NCBI RefSeq assembly: GCF_947305955.1
Contig: NZ_CAMZFB010000033.1
Span: 1 to 33,483, forward strand
Direction of reading: 5' to 3'
From: an uncultured Brevundimonas sp.
GTDB taxonomy: Bacteria > Pseudomonadota > Alphaproteobacteria > Caulobacterales > Caulobacteraceae
Length of the DNA: 33,483 nucleotides
Position numbers and translations under genes: made by a program. How positions within the stretch are numbered: position 1 is the first letter of the stretch; each line of letters begins with the position of its first letter. Shown in pieces: positions 16,081 to 25,311 of the stretch. The notes beneath the pieces were generated by a model. The model ran no database searches. It saw nothing but the letters and a program-made list of their open reading frames with translations, and was not told where the DNA came from.

Positions 16081-16822
16081 ATGGAGTTTATTGAAGCCCC
16101 GTCTCCGAACTTTGACCAGCGTACGGGCCTGCCGGACATTCTGGTCCTTCACTACACCGGCATGCAGACGGGGGAGGCGGCGCTGGAGCGTCTGCGCGAC
16201 CCCGAGGCGAAGGTGTCGTCCCACTATCTGGTCGAAGAGGACGGGCGCATCTTCCTTCTCGTCGCGGAGGAACGCCGGCGTCTGGCAGGGCACCGACGAT
16301 GTGAACGGTGCCTCCATCGGCATCGAGATCGTCAATCCGGGGCATGAGTTCGGCTATCGTCCGTTCCCCGAGGCCCAGATCGCCGCCGTCATCGAACTGG
16401 TGGCCGATATCCGCAGCCGCTGGACCATCCCTGACAACCGCATCATCGGCCATTCCGACATGGCCCCGACGCGCAAGGACGATCCGGGCGAACTCTTCCC
16501 GTGGAAACGTCTGGCGGGCGAGGGGCATGGCCTTTGGTTCGAGCCTGCCGCCGAGCGGGTTCAGGCCTTGGGCGTACCGCTTCAGGCCGGCGACGAGGGG
16601 CTGGGCGTTCTGGTGTTGCGCTCGGGGCTGCACCGTCTGGGCTACGGCATCCAGCCGGGCGGAGAGTACGACGAAGAAACGGTCCAGACCGTCAAAGCCT
16701 TCCAGCGCCACTGGCGTCAGCATCGCGTGGACGGCATCGCCGACGGCGAAACCCGCGCGCGTCTGGTCGGCCTGCTGCAACTGGCCAGTGTCGAAAGCAC
16801 GACCGGCGTTCTGGACAGTTAA
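16081..16822 (+). pseudogene. ampD: AmpD-type N-acetylmuramyl-L-alanine amidase, frameshifted
   Basis: Two frames together make one amidase. The first (from ATG 16081) gives MEFIEAPSPNFDQRTG, the zinc-ligand segment VLHYTGM and VSSHYLVEEDGRIFLLVAEE. From about 16270 the reading continues in the next frame with GVWQGTDDVNGASIGIEIVNPGHE, the second zinc ligands GHSDMAP and DPGELFPW, and a C-terminal peptidoglycan-binding domain (about the last 65 residues). The conserved RAWHAG segment expected between VAEER and GVWQG is missing. A deletion of 14 bases (or another length of 3n+2) between CGCC copies explains both the missing residues and the frame change. The product would normally recycle anhydro-muropeptides in the cytoplasm and, where AmpR exists, keep beta-lactamase low. 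Either a real lesion or an assembly error. Confidence 0.88.
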
Positions 16823-16868
16823 ATCATCTGCCGCATTGACGGCGGCACCCGAAACGCTCACTTAGGCC

Positions 16869-17244
16869 GCGCCAGACGGTCGGACGGTCGCGGCAGGGCT
16901 TGCCCCTGTCGAGGAAAGTCCGGGCTCCACGGTGAAAAGGCGGCGGGTAACGCCCGCCCGGGGTGACCCGAGAGACAGTGCCACAGAAAGCAAACCGCCA
17001 CGATTTATCGGGGTAAGGGTGAAAGGGTGGGGTAAGAGCCCACCGCGTCTTCGGTAACGAAGATGGCAAGGTAAACCTCGCCTGGAGCAAGACCAAATAG
17101 GGACGTCGCGCAGCCTCGGTTGCAGGGTTCACCGCCCCGGACGTCCGGGTAGGTCGCGAGAACCAACCAGCAATGGTTGGTCCAGAGGAATGATCGTCGC
17201 CACCTAGGTGGTACAAAACCCGGCTTATAGACCGTCTGGCTTAT
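16869..17244 (+). ncRNA. rnpB: RNase P RNA (type A)
   Basis: The catalytic RNA of RNase P, which matures tRNA 5' ends. Seen directly: the conserved GAGGAAAGTCCGGGCTCC block at 16910-16927, the ACAGAAA element near 16983, GAGCAAGACCAAATAGG near 17085, and CCAGAGGAATGATCGTC near 17181. The ends pair as helix P1: GCCAGACGGTC at 16871-16881 with GACCGTCTGGC at 17230-17240. The exact ends are uncertain by a few bases. It lies between ampD and mraZ. Confidence 0.97.
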
Positions 17245-17497
17245 TCCCTCCCTGATCCGTGCGGGGAGGTGGGATGGATTGGGATCGTCCCGCGGTAGGG
17301 CGTCCGATATGGGATCGGCTGCCTCTGGTCCAAAAAATTTTCACCATAAATGGGACAGACTGCCTCGGGGCGGCCAAACGTGGCCATTTTGTGTCTGAAC
17401 CCTTTGGTAAGTGATTGACCCTAGGACTGTTCTGGCCTCGCGCGATGGTTGCGAGGTTGTGGATTGTTCTGTGTATGTTCTTGTTTTTCAGGCCTTC
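17245..17497. other. Intergenic region between rnpB and the mraZ promoter, with a second TGGGA cluster
   Basis: No gene is supported here. On the plus strand TGGGA occurs at 17270, 17280 and 17310, all in a 10-base register, and again at 17351. These are the same core as the MraZ sites found downstream but in the opposite orientation. A small hairpin, GGCCA-AACG-TGGCC at 17372-17385 followed by ATTTTG, could help end the rnpB transcript. I see no further structure. Confidence 0.4.
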
Positions 17498-17527
17498 TTG
17501 TCCACGGTGAAGGTGAAAACATAGTTA
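17498..17527 (+). promoter_or_regulatory. Candidate promoter for the dcw operon
   Basis: TTGTCC at 17498-17503 followed after 17-18 bases by ATAGTT/TAGTTA near 17521-17527. The match to the sigma-70 pattern is weak, but it ends 4 bases before the repeated MraZ boxes, the right place for a repressible start. No clear full CtrA site is seen. Confidence 0.3.
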
Positions 17528-17530
17528 AAC

Positions 17531-17577
17531 ATCCCGTCTCATCCCATTGAGACCCATTTCGTCCCATGGTATCCCAT
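17531..17577 (-). promoter_or_regulatory. MraZ operator: five boxes with exact 10-bp period
   Basis: CCC triplets start at 17533, 17543, 17553, 17563 and 17573. Read on the minus strand these are TGGGA, TGGGA, TGGGT, TGGGA and a degenerate CGGGA, each separated by 5 bases. MraZ of E. coli binds TGGGN boxes with 5-base spacers ahead of its own gene, and this array sits about 90-130 bases ahead of mraZ. It should mediate autoregulation of the whole operon. Five boxes is more than the three of E. coli. Confidence 0.8.
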
Positions 17578-17663
17578 TTCCAGTCATATCGGCTGGAAGA
17601 CGTACGCCCTGTGCGTCTGCCGGAATGCAGGGAAAAGCCAGTTTGGCTTGAAGGGATTGGGCC

Positions 17664-18140
17664 GTGTTTCTCTCGACCTTTGAGAAACAATTAGATGCGA
17701 AGCGCCGCCTGCTGATCCCGGGCGACTTCCGCACGGCCGAAAACGGTGCCGAGCACGGCATTTTCCTGTTTCCGTCGATTGAAGCCGATTGTCTTGAAGC
17801 GGGTGGGGACCACCTGTTCGCGGTCTATAACGAGATGATCCAGTCGCTGCCGTTCGGCTCCGAAGAGCGTTCGGCGCTGGAATGGCAGGTGATGGGCGAG
17901 CAGGTCCGTCTGGCCTATGACAGCGGTGGCCGTATCACCCTGCCGGAACATCTGTGCGTTGAATCCGGCCTGTCGGGCGATGTGGTGATCGTCGGCCTGA
18001 ACGACCGTTTCCAGATCTGGGCCAAGGACAAGTATGAAGCCCGCCGCGCCGAGCAACGCGCCCGCGCCCGCGCCAGCCTGTCCCAGATCAGCAAGGCCCG
18101 TCTGGATGCCCAGACCAAGCTGGCAGGAGGCGGTCAATGA
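17664..18140 (+). CDS. mraZ: Transcriptional regulator MraZ
   Basis: A 158-residue protein with two AbrB-like half-repeats: [14 protein letters not shown] near the N-terminus and [14 protein letters not shown] in the second half, each with the D-x3-R signature. It forms a ring-shaped oligomer that binds repeated TGGGN boxes and represses the dcw operon. It opens that operon, and its stop overlaps the rsmH start by ATGA. The start is GTG, with AAGGGA about 8 bases upstream. The C-terminal 30 residues are an Arg/Ala-rich helix ([13 protein letters not shown]), longer than in E. coli. Confidence 0.95.
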   Translation: MFLSTFEKQLDAKRRLLIPGDFRTAENGAEHGIFLFPSIEADCLEAGGDHLFAVYNEMIQSLPFGSEERSALEWQVMGEQVRLAYDSGGRITLPEHLCVESGLSGDVVIVGLNDRFQIWAKDKYEARRAEQRARARASLSQISKARLDAQTKLAGGGQ

Positions 18141-19087
18141 GCGACAAGCCCCACCTGTCCGTGATGCTGCCCGAAGTGCTGGCGGCACTGGAAGCCAAGA
18201 CTGGCGACGTGATCATTGATGCGACCTTTGGCGCTGGTGGATACACCCGCGCCATTCTCGCGACTGGTGCCGAGGTCATCGGCCTTGATCGCGACCCGAC
18301 CGTCAAGGTCCACGCCGACGCCGTAAAGGCCGAGTTCGGCGACCGTTTCCAACTGATCCAGACCCCGTTCGGCGATCTGGACAGCGCGTTCGAGGAAAGC
18401 GGCAAGGCCAAGCTGGACGGCGCGGTGTTCGACATCGGTGTCTCGTCGATGCAGCTGGACCAGGCCGAGCGCGGCTTCTCCTTCATGCGTGACGGCCCGC
18501 TGGACATGCGTATGGCCGACACCGGCGAGACCGCAGCCGACATCGTGAACAACTGGGATCACGGCCCGCTCGCCCACATCATCAAACTGTACGGCGAAGA
18601 GCGTCAGGCCGGTCGCGTGGCGTCCGCCATCCTGCGCCGCCGTGCCGAACAGCCGTTCACCCGCACGCTGGATCTGGCCGAAGTCGTCGAAAAGGCTCTG
18701 GGCGGTCGTCGTGGCGCGGCCATCCATCCGGCCACTCGTACCTTCCAGGCCCTGCGTATCGCCGTGAACGACGAACTGGGCGAGCTGGAACGTGGTCTGG
18801 CCGCTGCCGAGGCCAAGCTGGCCCCCGGTGGTCGTCTGGTGGTCGTGACCTTCCATTCGCTGGAAGACCGCATCGTCAAAAACTTCCTGACCGAGCGCAC
18901 GGGCAATACCCCCGCAGGTTCGCGCCACGCGCCGGTTGCGGTCGATCCACGCAAGCCGACCTTCACCTTGAAGTTCAAGGGCGCACAGGCTGCCACCGAA
19001 GAAGAGAGCGCCGTGAACCCGCGCGCCCGTTCGGCCAAGCTGCGTGCTGCAATCCGTACAGATGCTCCGGCATGGGGGAGGGCGTAA
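18137..19087 (+). CDS. rsmH: 16S rRNA m4C1402 methyltransferase RsmH
   Basis: A 316-residue SAM-dependent methyltransferase that modifies the N4 of C1402 in 16S rRNA at the decoding centre. It begins [13 protein letters not shown], then the SAM-binding segment [16 protein letters not shown] and GLDRDPT; later [19 protein letters not shown] and the C-terminal [20 protein letters not shown] and [12 protein letters not shown] motifs are all intact. Length is as usual for the family. It overlaps mraZ (ATGA) and its stop TAA shares its last base with the ATG of ftsL. Confidence 0.97.
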   Translation: MSDKPHLSVMLPEVLAALEAKTGDVIIDATFGAGGYTRAILATGAEVIGLDRDPTVKVHADAVKAEFGDRFQLIQTPFGDLDSAFEESGKAKLDGAVFDIGVSSMQLDQAERGFSFMRDGPLDMRMADTGETAADIVNNWDHGPLAHIIKLYGEERQAGRVASAILRRRAEQPFTRTLDLAEVVEKALGGRRGAAIHPATRTFQALRIAVNDELGELERGLAAAEAKLAPGGRLVVVTFHSLEDRIVKNFLTERTGNTPAGSRHAPVAVDPRKPTFTLKFKGAQAATEEESAVNPRARSAKLRAAIRTDAPAWGRA

Positions 19088-19521
19088 TGAACCCGGCTCT
19101 GCGACTGGTCCGTCGTGTATTTGATTGGCGTATCCGCGGCGTCCGCTGCGTGGAACTGATCGGCGTTGTCTGTCTGGCTGCCGTCATGGTGTCGGTCTAC
19201 ATCGTCAAAACCGCTGCCGCCCGCGAAAGCTCGGAAATCAGCCAGATCGAGGCTGAAATCCGCCAGAACGAACAACGCGTCCGCCTGCTGCGCGCCGAGG
19301 CGACCCGTCTGGAACAGCCCGCTCGCCTGGAGGCCCTGTCCCGCCAACTGGGTCTGGAGCCGGTTCAGGTCACCCGTCGCACCGATGCTGACGGTCTGTC
19401 GGAACTGGCGGCGGCCAACCAGCCCGCACCGGCTCCGGCTGCTGCGCCCGCTCCGGTGGCTGCGCAACCCGAAACTTCACCTGTCTCCCCGTCGACCTCT
19501 GCACAGGAAGGTCCTCAATGA
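19087..19521 (+). CDS. ftsL: Cell division protein FtsL
   Basis: A 144-residue bitopic membrane protein of the divisome, predicted to pair with FtsB and FtsQ and to activate FtsW/FtsI. A basic N-terminus is followed by one membrane span (about 19-37, VELIGVVCLAAVMVSVYI) and a periplasmic coiled coil (about 40-90; EISQIEAEIRQNEQRVRLL). The last ~50 residues are Ala/Pro-rich (APAPAAAPAPVAAQP), an extension beyond E. coli FtsL. Identification rests mainly on position between rsmH and ftsI plus topology, since FtsL sequences diverge. The stop overlaps ftsI by ATGA. Confidence 0.88.
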   Translation: MNPALRLVRRVFDWRIRGVRCVELIGVVCLAAVMVSVYIVKTAAARESSEISQIEAEIRQNEQRVRLLRAEATRLEQPARLEALSRQLGLEPVQVTRRTDADGLSELAAANQPAPAPAAAPAPVAAQPETSPVSPSTSAQEGPQ

Positions 19522-21329
19522 GCGTTCAAGATCACCGCGATATGGGCTGGTCGCGTCCGGCCCCCGGCGCTGGCCTCCAGGGACCGCAGATCAACGGTGC
19601 CGCCATTGAAGGCTTTCTGGCCAAGCTGACGAACCGCATCGGCGCGATGATCTGGGACGTCGAGAACGCCTATGGCCGTGCTCGCGCCCATGACCGTGCG
19701 CAGGACGATCCGCGTTTCCGCATCTTTATGGTGATGGCGGTCTTCGCGCTGGTCTTTATCGTTCTGGTGGGCGGTGCCAGCCATGCCGCGCTTTTCGCCG
19801 ACAAGGGCCGCGTCGGTTACGGCGTGTCGCGTCCGATGCTGGCACGCGGCGATGTTGTGGATCGCAACGGCATGCTGCTGGCGACCAACATCACCCACTA
19901 CGGCCTCTATATCGATCCGCGCGAAGTGTGGGACCGCGATCAGGCCCGCGCCCAACTGCTGGAAGCCCTGCCGCGCATCTCGGCCAGCAAGCTGGACCGC
20001 GTGCTGGACGGCGATCGTCGCCTGATCGTCGCGACGGGTCTGACCCCTGCCGAGCGACGTGCGGTTCACGCACTGGCTCTGGGCGGTGTGACCTTTGAAC
20101 CGGAAGACCGCCGCGTCTATCCGCTGGGTGCCTCTGCATCTCACCTGCTGGGCCGTGCCGATACGGGCGGTCAGGGCGTGTCGGGTGTGGAGCTGGCCTT
20201 CAACGACCAGATCCGTGCAGCCGGTGCCGATGGCGGTGACTTCCCGATCTCTATCGACATGCGCGTTCAGGGCGTGGTCGAGAACGAACTGGCCGCCGCC
20301 GCTATCGAGAACAAGGCCAAGGGCGCAGTCGCCATCGTCGCCGATGTGCAGACGGGCGAAATCCTCGCCATGGCTTCGTGGCCGTCCTACGATCCGAACC
20401 GTCCGGTCGCCGCTGGTGACACCTCGGTCCTGAACCGCGTGACCTCGGCCCACTATGAGATGGGCTCGGTCTTCAAGAGCTTTACCGTCGCTGCGGGTCT
20501 GGACACCGGCCGCGCCGACATGAACACCCTGTTCGACGCTTCGCAGGCCTTCCAGATCGGCAAGCGCCGCATCACCGACTTCCACGCGAAGAATAAGGTG
20601 ATGACGCTGGAAGAGGTCTTCCTGAACTCGTCCAATATCGGCACCTCGCGTCTGGCCGTCGAAATGGGTCCGGACGTGATGCGCGACTATTTCAAGCGTC
20701 TGGGTCTGCTGGATGCCGCACCGATCGAGCTGCGCGAGTCCAACCGCCCGACCGTTCCGCGCAAGTGGGATGACTCGACGCTGGCTTCGCTGTCGTTCGG
20801 CTATGGCATCATGGCCACCCCGCTTCAGGCCGTGGCGGCCTATAACGCGCTGAGCAACGGCGGCATCTATGTCCCGCCGACCCTGCGTCGCGGTGGGAAC
20901 CCGAATGCCAAGACCCATCGTGTGGTGTCGCCGGAAACCTCGGCCACCATGCTGGAGCTGATGCGCCGCAACGTGACCCGTGGCTCGGGCGGTCGTGCCA
21001 ATGCTCCGGGCCTGCGCGTCGGCGGCAAGACCGGCTCGGCCAACAAGCTGGTCAATGGCCGTTATGACCCGACCGTGGCTGTCGGTTCGTTCGCTGCCGT
21101 ATTCCCGTCCGATGGACCGGTTAATGCGAAGCGCTATAGCGTCTTCGTGCTGATCGACGAACCGGGCCAGTATCCGCGCACCGGTGGCTTTGTGGCTGCT
21201 CCCGCAGTGGGCCGCATCGCCGACCGCATCGCCGAGTTCCTTGGCGTGGAGCGCAAAGCCGACCGCTGGTTCACCGCAACCGGCGAGCGGATTCCTGAAC
21301 CGCAAGTGGCCGAAGGTATGGCTCAATGA
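19518..21329 (+). CDS. ftsI: Peptidoglycan transpeptidase FtsI (PBP3)
   Basis: The septal cross-linking enzyme, a class B penicillin-binding protein of 603 residues. A cytoplasmic tail of about 75 residues precedes one membrane anchor (about 74-95). The non-catalytic domain starts near RPMLARGDVVDRNG. The catalytic set is complete: active serine S317 in SVFK (317-320), SSN at 371-373 and KTG at 504-506. It works with FtsW and is placed between ftsL and murE, overlapping both by ATGA. The long N-terminal cytoplasmic tail is typical of alphaproteobacterial FtsI. Confidence 0.96.
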   Translation: MSVQDHRDMGWSRPAPGAGLQGPQINGAAIEGFLAKLTNRIGAMIWDVENAYGRARAHDRAQDDPRFRIFMVMAVFALVFIVLVGGASHAALFADKGRVGYGVSRPMLARGDVVDRNGMLLATNITHYGLYIDPREVWDRDQARAQLLEALPRISASKLDRVLDGDRRLIVATGLTPAERRAVHALALGGVTFEPEDRRVYPLGASASHLLGRADTGGQGVSGVELAFNDQIRAAGADGGDFPISIDMRVQGVVENELAAAAIENKAKGAVAIVADVQTGEILAMASWPSYDPNRPVAAGDTSVLNRVTSAHYEMGSVFKSFTVAAGLDTGRADMNTLFDASQAFQIGKRRITDFHAKNKVMTLEEVFLNSSNIGTSRLAVEMGPDVMRDYFKRLGLLDAAPIELRESNRPTVPRKWDDSTLASLSFGYGIMATPLQAVAAYNALSNGGIYVPPTLRRGGNPNAKTHRVVSPETSATMLELMRRNVTRGSGGRANAPGLRVGGKTGSANKLVNGRYDPTVAVGSFAAVFPSDGPVNAKRYSVFVLIDEPGQYPRTGGFVAAPAVGRIADRIAEFLGVERKADRWFTATGERIPEPQVAEGMAQ

Positions 21330-22786
21330 GTGCGCAACGTCTGTCCGAGCTTCTGAACCGTGATCTGAGTACCGATCCGGAAATCACCTCGGTCACCTCT
21401 GACAGCCGTCAGGTGAAGCCGGGCGCGCTGTTTGTGGCCCTGCCGGGCAGCCGTGCCGATGGTCGTACCTTCATCGACCAAGCCCTGTCCAAGGGTGCCG
21501 CCGCCGTTCTGGCCCCGTCGGACACGCCGTCCGATGCCGCGCCGCTGCTGATCGGCTCGGGTGACGTTCACCGCGCCTATGCCATCGCCGCGCGCGCCTT
21601 CTATGGTGCCCAGCCCAAGAACTGCGTCGCCGTCACCGGCACCAACGGCAAGACCTCGGTCGCCAACTTCTGCCGCCAGATCTGGGCGGCCATGGGCTAC
21701 AAGTCCGCCAGCATGGGCACGCTGGGCGTCGTTGGCCAGAAGGGTGACAAGACGTACGCCCTGACCGGTCCCGGCCTGACCAGCCCCGATGCCGCCGAGG
21801 CCGCGCGCCTGCTGGCCGAACTGGCCCGCAAGGACGTAACCCATCTCGCGCTGGAAGCGTCCTCGCACGGTCTGGACCAGCGCCGCATCGACGGCGTGGC
21901 CATCAAGGCTGCGGGTTTCACCAATCTGACGCAGGACCACCTCGACTATCACCACTCGATGGAAGAGTACCGCGCCGCCAAGCTGCGCCTGTTCGAAACC
22001 CTGCTGCCGCGTGGCCGCACCGCCGTGCTGAACGCCGACAGCGATGCCTATTCGGCCTTTGCCTCGGCCTCGATCATGGCCGGTCTGGGTGTGATGGGCG
22101 TGGGCGAGCGTGGCCGCGACCTGACCCTGATTCAGCGTCGCCCGACGCCGGAAGGCCAGCGTCTGGTTATCGACGTCCAAGGCAAGCTGCACGACATCCT
22201 GCTGCCGCTGGCCGGCGCATTCCAGGCCTCCAACGCGCTCGTCTCGGCGGGCCTGTGCATCGCGGCGGGCGAGGACCCCGACAAGGTCATTCCGGCACTG
22301 GAAATGATTCAGGGCGCGCAAGGCCGCCTGCAACGCATCCAAGCCCCGTCGCTCAAGGGCGGCGAGGTCTATGTCGATTACGCCCACACGCCTGACGGTC
22401 TGGAGACGGTGCTGAACGCGCTTCGTCCGCACGCGACGGGCCGTCTGATCGTGGTGTTCGGCGCAGGTGGTGACCGTGACCGTACCAAGCGCCCGCTGAT
22501 GGGCGCGATCGCGGGGCGTCTGGCCGATGTCGCCATCGTCACCGACGACAATCCGCGCTCGGAAGATCCGGCCTTCATTCGTTCGCAGGTGAAGGAAGGC
22601 TGCCCCGACGCTAAGGAAATCGGCGACCGCCGCGAAGCCATCCGTTACGCCATTGGTATGATGGGCGAAGGAGATGTGGTGGTCATCGCCGGAAAAGGGC
22701 ATGAACAGGGTCAGATCGTCGGTGGAGTCGTTCACCCCTTCGACGATGCCACTGAAGCGACCCTGGCCCTGACCGAAAATGCCTGA
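21326..22786 (+). CDS. murE: UDP-MurNAc-L-Ala-D-Glu:meso-diaminopimelate ligase MurE
   Basis: Cytoplasmic ATP-dependent ligase of 486 residues that adds the third amino acid to the peptidoglycan precursor. The nucleotide loop is GTNGKTS (105-111). The substrate motif reads DNPR at 408-411, the signature for meso-diaminopimelate rather than lysine, so this is a DAP-type cell wall. LEASSHGLDQRR and the C-terminal AGKGHEQGQ are also intact. The gene overlaps ftsI by 4 bases and murF by 8. Confidence 0.97.
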   Translation: MSAQRLSELLNRDLSTDPEITSVTSDSRQVKPGALFVALPGSRADGRTFIDQALSKGAAAVLAPSDTPSDAAPLLIGSGDVHRAYAIAARAFYGAQPKNCVAVTGTNGKTSVANFCRQIWAAMGYKSASMGTLGVVGQKGDKTYALTGPGLTSPDAAEAARLLAELARKDVTHLALEASSHGLDQRRIDGVAIKAAGFTNLTQDHLDYHHSMEEYRAAKLRLFETLLPRGRTAVLNADSDAYSAFASASIMAGLGVMGVGERGRDLTLIQRRPTPEGQRLVIDVQGKLHDILLPLAGAFQASNALVSAGLCIAAGEDPDKVIPALEMIQGAQGRLQRIQAPSLKGGEVYVDYAHTPDGLETVLNALRPHATGRLIVVFGAGGDRDRTKRPLMGAIAGRLADVAIVTDDNPRSEDPAFIRSQVKEGCPDAKEIGDRREAIRYAIGMMGEGDVVVIAGKGHEQGQIVGGVVHPFDDATEATLALTENA

Positions 22787-24182
22787 TCTCAGAACGCCGC
22801 TCTGGACTGCCGAAGCCATCGCCTCGGCCGTTGGCGGCAAGCTTGTTGGCCCCGACGCACCCGTCGGTGGACTGACCTATAACAGCCGTGAAATCCAAGC
22901 GGGTGACCTGTTCCTTGCGCTGAAGGGCGCACGTGACGGGCACGAGTTTGCCCAGAGCGCCTTTGAGGCCGGTGCCGCCGTGGCTCTGGTCGAGCATCCG
23001 GTGGAGGGCGGGGCCTATGTGGTCGTGCCCGATACGCTGAAAGGGCTGGAAGCTCTCGGTGCCGCCTCGCGTGACCGCTCGAACGCCAAGCTCGGCGCCG
23101 TGACGGGCAGCGTCGGCAAGACCAGCGTGACACAGGCCATCAAGGCGGGCCTCGATCTGGCGGGCAAGGCGCACGCCTCGATCAAGAGCTATAACAACCA
23201 CATCGGTGTGCCGTTGACCCTGTCGCGCATGCCAGCTGATACCGAACGCGCCGTGTTCGAGATCGGTATGAACCATCCGGGCGAGATCGCCCCCCTGTCG
23301 AAACAGGTGCGTCCGCACGCCGCCTGTGTGACCACGGTCGGCCCCGTCCACATCGAAGCTTTTGAGGATGGAGAGGCCGGCGTGGCCCGCGAGAAAGGCT
23401 CGATCTTCCAGGGTCTGGTCGAGGGCGGCGTCGCGGTCATCAACGGCGACAACGCCTATGCCGAAATCGTCAAACAGGCCGCCCGCGATGCTGGAGCGAC
23501 CCTGAAAATCTTTGGTACGGGCGAGGATGCCGATGCCCGCCTGCTGTCGTTTGACGCCGATCCCGAAGGCGCGACCGTGGTGGCCGAGATCGAGGGCGAA
23601 CGCCATGCCTTCCGTCTGGCCCAGTCGGGCGTCCATTGGGGCCTGAACAGCCTGTGCGTCATCCTGATGCTGCGGGCGCTGGATGTGTCGCTGGATACCG
23701 CTTTTGAGGCTCTGGCCAATTTCGCGCCCCTGGCGGGTCGTGGCGAGCAGACGGTGGTGGCGCACAAGGGCGGCCACTTCACCCTGATCGACGAGAGCTA
23801 TAACGCCAATCCGCTGTCGATGAAGGCGGGCTTCACCAGCCTTGGCCAGCATCCGGTGGAAGGGCAGGGGCGTCGCGTCGTCGTCCTGTCCGACATGCTG
23901 GAACTGGGCGATCACAGCCGCGCCCTGCACGAAGGGCTGGCGGAACCGCTGGTTCTCAACAAGATTGATGTGGTTCACCTCGCAGGGCCGCAGATGCGCC
24001 AGCTTTACGACATCCTGCCGCCCGAACTGCGCGGCGAATGGCGCGAAACCGCTGCCGAGCTTGCCGCCATTGCCGGTGAACTGGTAGCGCCCGACGATAT
24101 TGTTATGGTCAAGGGATCGAACGGCTCGAAAGCCGCTCTGGTCGCCAAGGCCCTTGCCGCACTGAACACCTCGGCCGAGTAA
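22779..24182 (+). CDS. murF: UDP-MurNAc-tripeptide:D-Ala-D-Ala ligase MurF
   Basis: A 467-residue cytoplasmic Mur ligase that attaches D-Ala-D-Ala to give the UDP-MurNAc-pentapeptide. Seen: the N-terminal LTYNSREIQAGDLFLALKG segment, ATP loop GSVGKTS at 110-116, NNHIGVPLTL, FEIGMNHPGEI and the late DESYNANPLSM motif. Length is normal. Starts 8 bases before the end of murE; only 15 bases separate it from mraY. Confidence 0.97.
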   Translation: MPDLRTPLWTAEAIASAVGGKLVGPDAPVGGLTYNSREIQAGDLFLALKGARDGHEFAQSAFEAGAAVALVEHPVEGGAYVVVPDTLKGLEALGAASRDRSNAKLGAVTGSVGKTSVTQAIKAGLDLAGKAHASIKSYNNHIGVPLTLSRMPADTERAVFEIGMNHPGEIAPLSKQVRPHAACVTTVGPVHIEAFEDGEAGVAREKGSIFQGLVEGGVAVINGDNAYAEIVKQAARDAGATLKIFGTGEDADARLLSFDADPEGATVVAEIEGERHAFRLAQSGVHWGLNSLCVILMLRALDVSLDTAFEALANFAPLAGRGEQTVVAHKGGHFTLIDESYNANPLSMKAGFTSLGQHPVEGQGRRVVVLSDMLELGDHSRALHEGLAEPLVLNKIDVVHLAGPQMRQLYDILPPELRGEWRETAAELAAIAGELVAPDDIVMVKGSNGSKAALVAKALAALNTSAE

Positions 24183-24197
24183 CAGGAAACCTGCCCG

Positions 24198-25307
24198 ATG
24201 TTTTATCTCCTGTACCTTTATTACGCAGACGTCGCCGAGCATTACCCGCTGCTGCACCTGATCCAGTACCAGACGGTCCGCGTCGGTCTGGCGATGGCGA
24301 CTTCGATGATCGTGGCCGTGGCCATGGGCAGCCGTTTCATCAACTGGATGCGCGCCCGTCAGGGCAAGGGCCAGCCGATCCGTGACGACGGCCCCGTAAC
24401 CCACCTGTCCAAGGTCGGCACCCCGACCATGGGCGGTCTGATGATCCTCGCCGGTATCGCCGTGTCGGTGCTGCTGTGGGGCGACCTGACCAATCCGTAC
24501 ATCTGGATCGTCTCGGGTGTAACGGGGGCCTTTGGTGTTCTGGGCTTCGTCGATGACTACGCCAAGGTCACCAAGCAGTCGTCGGCGGGTCTGACGTCCA
24601 AGCAGAAACTGCTGGCCCAGACCGTGGTGGCCGTGATCGCAGGCGTGCTGACGGTTCTCTGGATGACCCAGTCGCCGACCTCGCCGGGTCTGGAAACCTC
24701 GATTGCCTTTCCGTTCCTGAAGGCCGTGCTGATCAATATCGGCTGGTTCTATGTGGCCTTTGCCGCCTTCACCATCGTGGGCTTCTCCAACGCCGTGAAC
24801 CTGACCGATGGTCTGGACGGTCTGGCGATTGTTCCAGTGATGATGGCTGCGGGTGCTTTCGGCATCATCGCCTATCTGACGGGCAACTTCCTGTTCTCGG
24901 AATATCTGCAGGTCCACCACGTCCCCGGTGCGGGCGAGCTGGCCATCTTCTGCGCGGCCATCATCGGCGGCGGCATGGGCTTCCTGTGGTACAACGCACC
25001 GCCCGCCAAGATCTTCATGGGTGACACCGGTTCGCTGGCTCTGGGCGGCGCTCTGGGCTCGATGGCCGTGGCCACTAAGCACGAGCTGGTGCTGGGCATC
25101 GTCGGCGGCCTGTTCGTGATCGAAGCCGCTTCGGTCATGATCCAGGTCGGCTATTACAAGCTGACCGGCAAGCGCATCTTCCTGATGGCTCCTATCCACC
25201 ACCACTTTGAAAAGATGGGCTGGCCGGAATCCACCGTCGTGATCCGTTTCTGGATCGTTGCCGCCATGCTGGCTCTGGCCGGTCTGGCGACCCTCAAACT
25301 GCGTTAA
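24198..25307 (+). CDS. mraY: Phospho-MurNAc-pentapeptide translocase MraY
   Basis: A 369-residue polytopic inner-membrane enzyme that transfers phospho-MurNAc-pentapeptide to undecaprenyl phosphate, forming lipid I. About ten hydrophobic helices are visible. The family motifs are present: [18 protein letters not shown] (the catalytic acid pair), [10 protein letters not shown], the [10 protein letters not shown] loop and [11 protein letters not shown] small noncanonical N-terminus ([16 protein letters not shown]) is typical of alphaproteobacteria. Lies between murF and murD, ending 4 bases before the murD start. Confidence 0.97.
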   Translation: MFYLLYLYYADVAEHYPLLHLIQYQTVRVGLAMATSMIVAVAMGSRFINWMRARQGKGQPIRDDGPVTHLSKVGTPTMGGLMILAGIAVSVLLWGDLTNPYIWIVSGVTGAFGVLGFVDDYAKVTKQSSAGLTSKQKLLAQTVVAVIAGVLTVLWMTQSPTSPGLETSIAFPFLKAVLINIGWFYVAFAAFTIVGFSNAVNLTDGLDGLAIVPVMMAAGAFGIIAYLTGNFLFSEYLQVHHVPGAGELAIFCAAIIGGGMGFLWYNAPPAKIFMGDTGSLALGGALGSMAVATKHELVLGIVGGLFVIEAASVMIQVGYYKLTGKRIFLMAPIHHHFEKMGWPESTVVIRFWIVAAMLALAGLATLKLR

Positions 25308-25311
25308 GACC

